64,000 bases of DNA from Albula goreensis (taxonomy: Eukaryota > Chordata > Actinopteri > Albuliformes > Albulidae). The notes beneath the pieces are model-generated. The model did no database searches. It saw only the letters and a program-made list of their open reading frames with translations, and was not told where the DNA came from. Where the stretch lies: positions 15,080,884 through 15,144,883 of the forward strand of contig CM040753.1 in the NCBI GenBank assembly GCA_022829145.1, in the 5' to 3' direction. A program made the position numbers and the translations under genes. This document shows, piece after piece, positions 34,921 to 46,011 of this stretch (the stretch's first letter is position 1; the number at the start of each line of letters is the position of its first letter).

Positions 34921-36645
34921 GAGGAACACATTTTCACTGTGCGGTCCTATGAATGGGTTATGGCCAGAAATTTCAATCATCAGTACCCTTTATTTATTAT
35001 TTTGTTTGAATAATCTAAAATAAATACATAATTAAATAAACAATTAAACAAATAAATAAATTTTTCTCTTTCTTCTTCCTCTTCCTCTTCTTCGTTGACA
35101 AAAAATGCTGCATTCTTTTGGATAACCATGAGGGCAGAGTCTGCTTAGGAGGACAAAAAATCAAAAGACACTGCTGGTCGCTCTGCCAAACCCCAGAAAC
35201 GGGTGCTCAAGATTTCCCTGCTCTTTCTCTCCCTCCTTCACATACACAACACAAACACACACACAGCACAGTACTTCCATTCCACTTCAAACCAAATCTT
35301 TCTCCCATGGCAGGAGTGCTACTAAGGATCATGCTGGGAGAAAGACTCCATGCAGATTAAAAATAGCTTTGCAGAACAGCCCAATTAAATACCATTTAAC
35401 TTATTCTTCAAAACCCAAACTATTTAGTCAGGTGGAATTTGACTTGTGTTTTTATCAATCCTGCATGGTTTGGCTTCATGGCTTCAAAGCAACTTTAATG
35501 TTTTGTTTTTTTTTTTGACGAAAAAGATAACAATAATTCAATTTCGGTATTGTCTTCTTTATTTTAAACCATGTAAAATCTGCATTGTTGCTTATGAATG
35601 TATGTGTTTGCATACATTTATTCAGAGTATTTATGTATATGACTCTATGACTGCATATATGAAAATACCATAGATTTTTTGTCTAATAGCAGACCAACAG
35701 TGTAGATTACATGAGACTGGATACCAGGTAAATGACACTGTTCTTGATGAAGACCATGTGTAACCTTTAATTGGGAGTTTACCCAGTTACATATGTACTG
35801 TACAGGTAACAAGCTCTCAGCGCAAACACCTCAGGATCAGTGGGTAACACAAACAACATGTGCAGCAGATGTTCCTCCTCTTTCTACTGTTTGTTTTATT
35901 TCATGAGGTCTAACAGGGGCTGGCGTTGAGCTCTGCAGCTGCCATTGTCTCCATTCGCCCCTCCCCACATCTCACTCAACCCCCCACCCCGCACCACCCC
36001 CACCCTTCAAAAAAAGGGTTTGATAAGGTACATCTCTTCTCTCTGGGGGACAAATACCTTCGTTGTATTTTTCCTTCAAAGATATGAAAAATCAGTCATG
36101 ATTCTTAATGGTACCCAGTCCTGTACCCTTGCTGTGCAGAAACTAAGGTACAATGGACCAGTGACAAGCATCTGTACCATGTTAGGAACAACATGGCACC
36201 CCATTTTGAATTAATGTTGAGAATGAGAATATTAGCTTTTTGGAAGATCACCCTCTCATTTCAGAAAGGCAGCCTCTCTTGGAAGAAAATATGCACACTT
36301 ATATAACCTGTAAAGATCTTACCTCCAAAGGAAGGAGAGATGTGGAATTTATATCAGGAGCCAGTTTCCATCAAGGTTTTTTTTTTCTTTTATACAATTG
36401 ACATATTAAAGCCATCAGGAAGCAATCATGTCTCTCAAGGTCTGTCTGTAATTAGATGTGCTTGATGACTATTATTTATTTTTTTATCATTTATCATTGC
36501 GTATTTTCCTCCAGTGCTGAAATCTAGGAAAGCTGACATACACAAGCATGGCATCACCTCAGTATCAACAGCCTGGAAAAAAAAACAATCAGAGGAAAGT
36601 TTGGTAAACACAAAGCAGGTTTGCGTCTGGGATAGAGGTCTGGGG
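34921..36645. other. Single-copy sequence with C-rich tract
   Basis: No gene recognised. An A/T-rich AAATA stretch lies at 35016-35063 followed by a CTT-rich tract. C runs at about 35980-36006 give a minus-strand G-quadruplex motif. Confidence 0.4.
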
Positions 36646-36649
36646 TGTG

Positions 36650-36970
36650 TGTTTTTCTGTGCCCGGTAATTCTGTATGACAGACCAGTCTGGGCTGCATT
36701 ACAAAATGGCTGCCCGGGTCCAGCCAATACCATGAATTAGGAAGATGTGCTAATATTATTCTGCACCTCCCAGGCTCCTCTCGGGCGTCTTGTGCTCACT
36801 TCCATTATTAGATTTACTCCCCTTCTCAGAAATCAAACGGGCGGCGACATCTGGAAGTCATAGGCCTACCTATTGGCGGCTGAAAGTGCACACTGAGCTG
36901 CTTAGTGATAAGGAGCGGTCGGGCCAGACAAGGCATTCAGTTCCCATGATCCTCAGCTGCTAAGATCCAC
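36650..36970. promoter_or_regulatory. Candidate conserved non-coding element
   Basis: GC-balanced, repeat-free, with TTCCATTATTAGATTTA, GAAATCAAACGGGCGGCG and CCTATTGGCGGC words. CCAAT/GC-type and homeodomain-like sites occur together. Inference only. Confidence 0.3.
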
Positions 36971-37885
36971 AGTCTCTCCTACCGTGACCATGGGCTTCAT
37001 CATCTATCTTTCCCTGAGTTATCAAAGCTGAAAGCGGGTGGAATCGCAGAGTGAAGAAGGTTTGTTCAGAAAGAGATGGAGGAACAAAGGAGCGTGGAGG
37101 CATTGGTTTTGTATCTTTGGATAGACAGACAGAAATACAGAGCAAGGAAAGGGGTTGTGTAGATGGACCAAGCTCGGCTGATTCTTCCCTCCTGCCTATT
37201 TCTCTTTTACTTGTTCTTTTTTGTTCACATTGGTTTGGATCTCAGCCAGCCTCTGGAGAGCTAAAGATAAATACTTGTCTTACACATACTTTTCCCACTC
37301 AAACTTTCTAAGCCACACTCCACACATGAGTGAACTCAATTCCGCAAGTTATGCTAATGAAAGATAAGACTGGGGGAGAAGGTAGTTAATTCCAGGTGGA
37401 ATGATGGAAAAGATAGGAAGCTAATCCCAAGTTTCTGTAAAGCTTAAATAAAATAACACAGATTGTATTTCAAAGTGGTATGGTTTTGAGGTTGGTATCG
37501 GGGTGCAACAAGACAACGCTGAAGAGAAAACCCCCTGAGAGACTCTGATTATTAAACAGTCGACTGGAAAAAATGTTATCTTTCTCATAATTTATTTTTC
37601 CAGCTTTGAATCTGTAAACTTAACTCACCATTACTGTCTCAAGAGCAGAGGCAACAGAAGCAGCTTAATATCGGGAGGAAAGAGGGGTGGGTCAGGCTGT
37701 TCAGTGTATACATTTCCCACATAGTTCTGCAATAGTGCATTATGAGCCCAATGAAGCACAGAATCTGCCAAGACAGATATTTTTGTGGGAATAACAATTT
37801 AGGTTCGGGAAGATTTGCACTAGCATGGCGAAAGGTTCAACAGTTTTATAAATAAATATCTTCTATCACCTATTTTCCTCAAAAG
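36971..37885. other. Single-copy sequence
   Basis: Nothing recognised. Confidence 0.4.
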
Positions 37886-37889
37886 CAGC

Positions 37890-38215
37890 TTCAACTACTT
37901 CCATGGTTTCTCCCCTGCTGTAATTCACTGTTTACAAGATTGCCGCGGTGACTTAGCTGAGCTGTGCAAGTCAAATTACCAAGACCTTTCTTGTTTTTTC
38001 CCCTCAGAATTGGGGCGGATCAAATATGTTTAAGTTGCGATGCCAAGAAAACCCTCCCAAATTCTGCTCTGCGAGCCAGAATCATTCAGACTCTGTGAAT
38101 TGGCCAAGGGGGAATAAAAAGGATTATGGAAATGTGGGCTTTGTTTCTTTGACAAGCGAGACATTAAAAAAAATTGTTTTTGACTAATCATCCCCTATAA
38201 ACAGGCCATGGGTTT
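37890..38215. promoter_or_regulatory. Candidate conserved non-coding element
   Basis: Repeat-free stretch with TTGCCGCGGTGACTTAG, GGGCGGATCAAATATG and GACTAATCATCCC words, resembling homeodomain and TCF-type sites. Inference only. Confidence 0.3.
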
Positions 38216-39465
38216 ATGACTTGTCTGCACTCTGAAACTTTTTCTTCTCTGAACTCTGAAGGAAATTTATATGGAAGAACCAGGGGAATTGTCCAGATTC
38301 AGAGCCCTCAGACGTAAAACAAAGCCCTGTTCCTGGTATCAAGTTCATATCAGCGGTAAGAAAACTCATCAAAAGCCAAGAAGAGATTTATTGGATCAGA
38401 GAGGTGTGGTTAAAAGGAAGCAGAGACAGAAAAGACAATAAGAATCATCTCAATAGGAAGCTGCGTGTCTTTTACTGGTACAGTAATGTATACGTATTTT
38501 TGAGGAAAGAGACTACATGTGAGTGGAATTTTTTTCATAGCCCTCTGTCGAAGACAATTCATCCACAGATACTCTGAGGCAGGGAGGTCTGTCAAAAATA
38601 CATTACTCCTATATGATATTACTTTTATTTGCCATGAGAGGTTTTGTCATGTCAGTGGTAGGATGTATGAGCAGCTCTTTACTGGCTTTCCCACAGATGA
38701 ATGAAATTTTGGACTTGAATCCAACCCACTTCAGAGATCCCTGTAGTGCCTCCTGCCAGAATCCTTTACTGCTCTTCCACACTTTGTCCATTCATTCATA
38801 AACATCAATGACCACAGAAAAAAAAGAGCAAAGTTACATTTATTTTCTCTCTTCTGCCTCCAGACAATGGTGAGACCTCTGGAGCCACTTATTAATGTGC
38901 AAATTAGTTCCGACTGTGCGACGCTTAATGGTTTATTTGTTGATATAACATGAATGCTTGTGCTTGTTGCATTCTGTTAACAGGAGCCCTTTTGATATTT
39001 GCCGGAGTAGTTTACAGTTTTATGGCAGCCAGTACTTTTCTCAGAGGTTTTTGGCTTTTTGTTTTGACAGAAACCTGATATTGATACCAAGTATAATTCT
39101 GAAGTCAAAAGTTAGGTGAAGACTGAAAAGGTATGTTGCTACATTTACTTGTGTCAGACTGGTTTTGTAATGCTTCAGTCAAAGTGGTATGCAATGAAAC
39201 ACTGTCAGAACATTTTCGATGTCCCAAACTGATGTACAGGTCTACATTTACATTTGAGAGAAAATAGATATATAACTGCATTGATTGATGGAATTCCATG
39301 GCTTTATTCCCTTTTTTCATTGATTAAGATATTCATTGATAAAGACATAAAAATTATGAAAGAATATCTGCATATAACACCATTAAAAGTCATTCTGAGA
39401 GTTTCTTGAAATGACTGGAAATGAATTCTGAAAATTATCTCAGGTGGTGAGCCCAACCTGTGCTT
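38216..39465. other. Single-copy AT-rich sequence
   Basis: Nothing recognised. Confidence 0.4.
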
Positions 39466-39469
39466 GCTC

Positions 39470-39760
39470 TCTGCGATTACTGCTAAAGGGTGTTGAGTGT
39501 GGATGGGATTGAGACAGACTCAGACTCAGGCTCAGACTGTGTGTGAGCTCTGTAGGTCCCTTATGCAGCCTACCCACTGCGAGTCGTCAGGAGAGCAATG
39601 GAGGGAGGTTGTGTTCTCATCTGCGTGGCAATTGTCAACGCTAATCGATTCCTACTGGATGTACGGTAAACCAGGGATTAGTTTGCACAGAGCTGATGAA
39701 GTGAGGCCAGTAATCCACTGGTACAGGCACTGGAGACAGCTGCCAGAGCACAGATAGGCA
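39470..39760. promoter_or_regulatory. Candidate conserved block with a short hexamer repeat
   Basis: A (CAGACT)n-type repeat occupies 39514-39539. The following sequence (GCTAATCGATTCC, GGGATTAGTTTGC) has paired homeodomain or CUT-like words and is repeat-free. Coding seems unlikely: the 86-codon frame shows no family. Confidence 0.25.
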
Positions 39761-40375
39761 GCACCCATCTCTCCAAAACAGCCTCTACTACAGCTAAAAA
39801 TTCTTGGTTCTTAGGACATTCATGGAATGTCAGGAAACTTATGGATAATTATACCCAAACCACACATGTATCTGTCCATTTTCCTGGATGGTACCTTGGA
39901 TATTACCTATGAATCACTTACCGGAAGTGCTGGAATAGCCTAAGAACATCTATTTGAAATGCAGTTGATTCATGATGTTTTTTTCCCTTTAAAAAACATA
40001 ATTATTAGATGATGTTGCAATTACATTTGCATGATACATGTCTTGAGTGTTTTCAGCAACATTCAGCAACAGCACTTGTTTGCAGCAAAAATGTTCAGGG
40101 AACATTCAGGAAATTCTTTCATCGTAACTGAATGAGATGCTAACCAAAGTATTTTCAAATGTTCTGTGAATGTTTTGTATTAGGCGGGACAGCTGGCTTA
40201 GTGTTTTGACTGGGGTTGGTCCCTTAGCCTTACAAGCTCTGAGTCTCACCTTAGGTAGTGGAACTCTTTGTTTCACTACTTCAAAGAGGAATATGACAGT
40301 CAGACAGCACACACTGAAAGCAGCAAACAGCAGCCTGCTCGCACAACACCATTTCAGCTCTCATGCCACCCAAGC
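39761..40375. other. Single-copy sequence
   Basis: Nothing recognised. Confidence 0.4.
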
Positions 40376-40378
40376 CTG

Positions 40379-40578
40379 TGGGCAGTGCAGCATGTTGGTT
40401 AGAGAACTGCAGTTGTAACTCAAAGGTTGTAGGTTCAGTTTTCCAGGAGGTCTCTGCAGTTATTCTCAAAAGCAAGGTGCTTAACTTGAATTTCCTCAGT
40501 AATGATTGAGCTGCATAATCGACTGATGTATAGAAAATAAGGGAATCTTGTAAGTTGCCCTTGATAAGAGATTGTATT
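40379..40578 (+). mobile_element. tRNA-derived SINE
   Basis: The head contains an A-box-like TGGTTAGAGAACTG and a B-box-like GGTTGTAGGTTCAGTTTTCC. The body has CAAGGTGCTTAAC and CCTCAGTAAT, and the tail has TTGTAAGTTGCCCTTGATAA. This order matches a widespread fish SINE with an L2-like tail. It shares TTGTAACTCAAAGG exactly with the copy at 54.0 kb. Moderately diverged, hence not recent. Confidence 0.75.
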
Positions 40579-40579
40579 A

Positions 40580-41335
40580 TACGCCTGAACAGAAGGTTCT
40601 CAAACTCGTGCTGTTTATGGCCACAGCATGTGCAGGATTTTTTTTTGGTTTCCTTTCAATCAACCACTAGTTTAGACTTTCTGGAAACAGAATGTATGGT
40701 CTCCTGAGCCAAGTGATGGGTTAATTTAAACACTCAACTACAATCTAGAATCTGACTTGTGCTGAAACGTACATTTTTCATTGCACAAAAGTGAAATAGT
40801 GGAGTTTCTGAAATAGAAATTGAAACCTGCAACCCAAAACATCCCTTTACTGTTTCAAGCATTCTTCATTAGAAGCAGCATAGCAAAGTGTGTGGCTGAC
40901 AAAGTGTGACTGCACTGGTAACTTTTCCAGGGTGTCCAAACATGCTGTTCCTTTTATTTTCATTGGAACAGACATTTGGCTTTGCTATAGCACCAGTGAC
41001 CACAGCATGAGTGCTATATGATTACAGAGTAAGAATTTAAGAAACCGTCAATGGAACAGTAGTAGTAATTGAAGGCTCAGTCAGGGTCCAACCCGAGGCA
41101 CACAGTATGCCTTGCCTTTCTGCACATTGGAGAAAGTACAGTGGAGGGAGGCTGATAGAGAACAGTGGAGCTGTAATTGTTTACTGGTAGAAAAAGAGGG
41201 AGAGTTCCGGAAGCTTCCATCAGATAAGTGAATGCTTTGGACACACAAGACCAACAGGTTCATTTCCACAGCCACTACCCTGTTCAGGATATGGCTCAAA
41301 TGATCCGTCTAAGGATGCAAGCTTAGAGGACAATG
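40580..41335. other. Single-copy sequence
   Basis: Nothing recognised. Confidence 0.4.
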
Positions 41336-41337
41336 GG

Positions 41338-41590
41338 GTGTATACATGCACGTGTGGGTCCATATTTTTGTCTGTGTTTATGCGTGTGTGTATTTCTGTC
41401 AGTTGTTTATGTGTCTGTATGTGTGTGTTTGTGTGTATATGTGTAAATGCGTATATCTACTCTTGACTGTGTGAGTGTGTGTTTGTGTGTGTTTGTTCTT
41501 GTGTGTGTATGTTTGTGTGTTTATGTATGTGCACATCTGTTTGTTTGTGTGTTTATGTATGTGTGCGTGCATGTGTATGTGTGTGTGGGG
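41338..41590 (+). repeat. Decayed TG-rich repeat region
   Basis: About 250 bp of TG/TTTG/TATG words with many interruptions, including a near-duplicate TTTGTGTGTTTATGTATGTG at two places. Looks like an old, heavily mutated GT array. Confidence 0.85.
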
Positions 41591-42955
41591 TAAGCATCAT
41601 GTGATGCAGGCCTTTATACATGAGAAACGTGAGTATTTGTTTACCCTGTAATTTACTTAACAAAGTCATAACTCTTCATCTGTTATAAAATTATTTCATA
41701 CATTCACTGTTTTTATACTTGATTTACATTTCTACATACTTCTCAGATTTCTTCACTGTGCCAACATGCTGCTGTACGTTCACTTATAGGATCATTATAA
41801 GTCCTCTATATGAATTCCTACATATGCAGATCACTGACTCTTTGAAGTTGTACAAAGTACTCATCTGCCACCGGTGTTGTAACTTCATCTCCTTTGCTTT
41901 AGAGGAAATATATTTTCCTTTGGTTTTCATTGGCCCTCACATCTGTCAGCAGAATTCTTTGTAAGATTGTTCCATGGCACCGTTTTCAATCTTCAGCTCT
42001 TTATAGAAGTTTCTGGTGTGCACCTTGAATGACCGGTGTACATCTGGTCTGCCTCACTGTTTTGTCTTGGCCAGTGAGAGAGCTAATCGTTCCAAGTCAA
42101 GCTCTCCCTTGACCATTTGCAATGGATGTTGCTTTCCGTTTTGCTCTGCACAGTCCTGCATGCACACGCACTCAAACACACACACAGGCACACACTTACA
42201 CCAATGGGTTCCAGGTGTTTTTTACATGGCTTTCTTTCCTTGCCTCTCACTCTGACACACGCACGCAAGTAGGCATGCACACAGGTTCTGTCTTAGACCA
42301 GCTAACCATACAAAGAAAAAAACAAACACCTAACAGTTAACAATCTAGTATAGAATTTTATTGTTTTTGTCTTGATTTGTATCTGGCTTGTAGGATGGCA
42401 TAGTGAATTGCATTAGTTTGATGATGTTGTGCCTGCACTCTTTGGTCTGTGAGTGCTGTTTGCTAGGTTTACTGCTGCTCATAAAGTTTGTGGATTCACT
42501 CATGCTTTCTTGAATTATAAGTTACTCTGAATAATGGCAGATCCTGAATGACTGGAACATAATGTGGCAATCGTCTTTAGATACCTGGCATTCCACGCAC
42601 AGAATTAAAGGCATATGTGGCAGTGTCGTGGCATTATTGAGAAATGCTACAAAGTAGCAGAATAGTAGAGTTTTCAACTTTGAAATTTGGAATGTGGTAA
42701 AACAACAAATAGTTTGAAAAGTCAGTCTTTAAAATGGTGAGCTTTTACATACTGTTTAGTTAGTTGAAAAGGACCTAATAGGGACGATCAACGCAGACCA
42801 CAATCAGAAGTGAGTGCAAAGCCCAGAACTGCTTCCCATGCCTGGCACAGTGTGAGATCCCACAGGTGAAATGACAGGCAGCACACTCTCATATTCACAT
42901 CTTGGTAGTCCGGAAACTTCCCTCATGCTTTCCTCAGATGGCTGAGTCCCCCAGC
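41591..42955. other. Single-copy sequence
   Basis: Nothing recognised. Short CA-rich tract at 42160-42199. Confidence 0.4.
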
Positions 42956-43183
42956 TGAGACTCCCTCTCCTGGGCTGTCACTCACGTCAGACCCTTCAAA
43001 GAGCTCGCCGATGTATCAGCGGGAGCTTGGGCTGGGCTCACATCATACGTGGTATGATTGACTGGACGAGTGTTACGCTGAAATCTGGAGCTCCAATGGA
43101 AATACCTGGGCCTTCACAGCCCCTGCAAGGCCTGAGCCAACTTACAGCAACTTACAGGAAGGGAGGGATGTACGAGGATACAG

Positions 43184-43275
43184 AGCAAAAGAAAGAGAGA
43201 GATAGAAGAGACAGATGCAAAGGTATGTAGAGATATACGACAGAGAGAGAGATGTAAATTTGAAGACAGAGAGAG
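43184..43275 (+). repeat. Purine-rich (GA) low-complexity region
   Basis: Imperfect GAGA and ACAGAGAG repeats. Confidence 0.75.
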
Positions 43276-43384
43276 GTAGCTGTAATTTCAGAATAATTCC
43301 ATTATAAAATGATGGTCATTAGGAACAGATGCACTATCAGAACAGTGAATCCATCTGTATGCATTTTATTTAACACTTTGCCCC

Positions 43385-44180
43385 CCTCGCCAACTCATCA
43401 CTGAAACAGAGAGCCCAAGATTTGTCATGATCTGCCAGCAGGTATTTGCTGGAGGAGCACGGCGGTAATGAGCTGTTTTAAGCTGCCAGCTCCTCCTCTG
43501 TGAAGCCTGTGCAGGAGTGATGGGGCACTGGGGACCCTCAGCTTCAACGCAGCTTTCTTCTCACATGTCAACACCCTGTTCGTTAATCCGCTGGTTTTTG
43601 TCTGCAGGATGGCTTACACCACAAGGAAGATGTTGGGGAAATGAGACATTATTATTGATCTCTCTCCTTCTTTCCTAACCCCCTCCAACCACCCCCTATT
43701 TTGTCTTTCATCCTTCCTTTGACTTTCCTTCGTAAATTATTTTGCTCCTTTCTTTCTACTGAGCACTCTAAAATAAACCGCACCGCTGACCTGTTTTTGC
43801 CTGCAGTTTATCTTATAGCAAGGGCTGGTGGGGGGCTGCCGCCCTGGAAAGATGAGGTCTGAATATCTGAACCTTATTCCAGCTTGCCCCTTTATTCCCG
43901 TGGAATATAAATGCTTGCAGCTAAGTAAATATCCCCTAATTAATGTGCACCTTTAATTTATAGAAGAAAAAATGACTTGTCACACTTGATTTGTACAGTA
44001 TTGGATTTTTGTTAATTAGCAGGAAGGCTTCTAAAGGCAGGAGTAAGGCTCCATGTAAATTGCATCCCTGCATGATTAAAATAAAACATATTTAACAGGG
44101 CTCCTTTGACCTTTTAAGTCATTTTCCATTATCAAAGTGTTTTCAGAATTTTGTGGCATCCACTTCTCCGTAATAGAGTA
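43385..44180. promoter_or_regulatory. Candidate conserved non-coding cluster
   Basis: A long repeat-free stretch rich in homeodomain-like words: CTAATTAATGTGC, TTTAATTTATAG and TTGTTAATTAGCAGG, plus TGACCTTTTAAG. A GC-richer segment sits at 43430-43560. It is the best enhancer-like block in the right half by texture. Conservation untested. Confidence 0.35.
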
Positions 44181-44387
44181 CATTTATTTTGAACCTGCTG
44201 AAAACAGATTTTCAAACTGAGTTCAAACAAAGGGGCAACAGCTAACACTTGGGTACACTGGCAGTGAAAACAAATGAAGCTTCAGCTGTTATTCTAGTGG
44301 TCTTTTCTGATGTGAACTCCAAGTGAAAATGTAAAAAAATATTCAGCATTAAACTTTTGGGTTATGCCTAAAACATTGCCCATCCTT

Positions 44388-44645
44388 CAGATGAGGAGTT
44401 ACCCCAAGGCCATGACTCACAGTGGTCATTAAAGATCCCATAGCTCGTTTAAAAAGAGCAGTGGTGTTAACTCAAGTGTCTTGGTCAAATTCCAATAAAG
44501 AATTGGCTCTCCACACCCGGCCGCCTAAAAAAATCCCTATACCTGACTGCCTATATAATCCTCTGCAGTCCCTACCCACACAGATTCCCCTGGGCTGTCA
44601 CTGCATAAGCATTCTCAGTTGACCATACCTGGTTAAATAAATGAC
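44388..44645 (+). mobile_element. 3' end of a non-LTR retroposon
   Basis: AGATGAGGAGTTACCCCAAG, TCACAGTGGTCATTAAAGAT, GTGTCTTGGTCAAATTCC and the terminal CCTGGTTAAATAAATGA occur in the order I know from a very common fish interspersed repeat. Clade is unresolved. No coding sequence remains. Confidence 0.65.
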
Positions 44646-44798
44646 TGAAAAACAGATGATGGAGGAGGCAGTAAAATAATGACATGGTGAATCAGTGGGG
44701 TCGTGCTTATCTGTGCTCATCAGTAATGAAGCACACAAACACACTGCCATGCAGCAGAAATGGCAATCACATTGTCATTCAACACACAGCCTGTGGTT

Positions 44799-44799
<1 letters not shown>

Positions 44800-44832
<33 letters not shown>
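44800..44832 (+). repeat. (GA)n microsatellite
   Basis: About 16 GA units. Confidence 0.95.
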
Positions 44833-44834
<2 letters not shown>

Positions 44835-44839
44835 CCTCA

Positions 44840-45374
44840 GTTCTGAATCTCCCAAGAGGGCCGTGCTCTGTGGTTCCTCAAATATTTGAACAACATCGTA
44901 CAGAAGGAAAAAAATCTTGGGAATTTCACAGATCTGAAAGAATGCATAGCACAAGTATTTTAAATGTTGTATGATTGCATACCTCCTAGCTTTCAATGAA
45001 ATGTCACAATACTTTACATCTCTGTCAGGAACAGGCAGGAGCTGTGTTAAGGTGGGGCGTATGATATGTGTTACTCTGCAGTATCATTTCACAGGTAAGA
45101 CCATGCAAAATACTGCATTGTTTGATGTCCCATTTCTATTTTATATGTCTGAATTAAATATTGGGGTGCCAATGTAAATGGAAAATGGGGATAAAAACAA
45201 TGGAGTAATATGATGTTTTCCTTAAATTAATATGCCATCTCAATGGCTCTGAACCCCATGCAAGCTTTTGAAAATCAGTGTTCTTTACTGAGATCATAAT
45301 TGTATTCTGTAATATTCCCATTTGAAGTAGTGTGTCAGCATAAATTATTCCAAAAGTCTCATGTCATTGGCTGC
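44840..45374. other. Single-copy sequence
   Basis: Nothing recognised. Confidence 0.4.
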
Positions 45375-45377
45375 TAC

Positions 45378-45430
45378 ATTATATTACATTGCAATCATTT
45401 AGCAGGTGCCCTTGTCCAGAGTAAGTTAAA
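45378..45430 (-). mobile_element. SINE tail, reverse orientation
   Basis: CATTTAGCAGGTGCCCTTGT followed by CCAGAGTAAGTTA is close to the inverse of the fish SINE/L2 tail (TAAGTCGCTCTGGATAAGAG, then CATCTGCTAAATG). It is preceded by ATTACATT words, typical of the tail end. Confidence 0.6.
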
Positions 45431-45950
45431 TTTCAGGAAAACTGATTCATATTTTGCTTTATTTCACCATGTAGGTTTACAGAGAATTCAATTCCTTGTT
45501 ACAGTGACAATACAATTTTAATGTTATTACAATATTATTAATACCCTAAACATCATGACAAATCAGTTTTGTTATTTTTCATCATTATTAATGAAGTTGG
45601 CAGTCTTGTTACTGAAGGAGAAAGTATGGCTACAAGAGAACTTTGGTATTAAGGTGAAGGTAAAGAGCATCTACCAATACACGTCCCCAAATGCAAAACA
45701 AAATTACATTTTACCTGATTTCTGATTTGAATTGGATCTCTTTCCACTGTGGTAAATCGAAAATTTAGTTTATTAATGTACACAGTGGAACTTTGTGAAC
45801 CTTTGAGATGAAGTAATCAGAGTTAACACATGGTTAAACATTTAATAGGCTAAAAACAGGACAAAAGTGAAGGTACCTCCAGGTTCAGAAGACCATTACA
45901 CAAACTTAATTTTTTGTTGGTTTCATCATATCTATACAGCTGTACATGTG
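45431..45950. other. Single-copy AT-rich sequence
   Basis: Nothing recognised. Confidence 0.4.
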
Positions 45951-45951
45951 C

Positions 45952-46011
45952 AAAAAAAAAAAAAAAAAAAAAAAAGGGGGAAAAGGGAAAGAAAATAAAA
46001 GAGGAAGAGGT
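45952..46011 (+). repeat. Poly-A and purine-rich tract
   Basis: 23-24 adenines followed by GGGGGAAAAGGG and GAAAATAAAAG-type purine sequence. No retroposed gene is visible upstream. Confidence 0.85.

Noticed and set aside
34638-35013. 120-codon plus frame rich in glutamate and arginine
   Set aside because: Produced by the GA-rich low-complexity region; the opposite strand is also open with serine/leucine runs.
45952-45975. Poly-A as the end of a processed pseudogene
   Set aside because: No recognisable coding sequence upstream and no target duplication seen.
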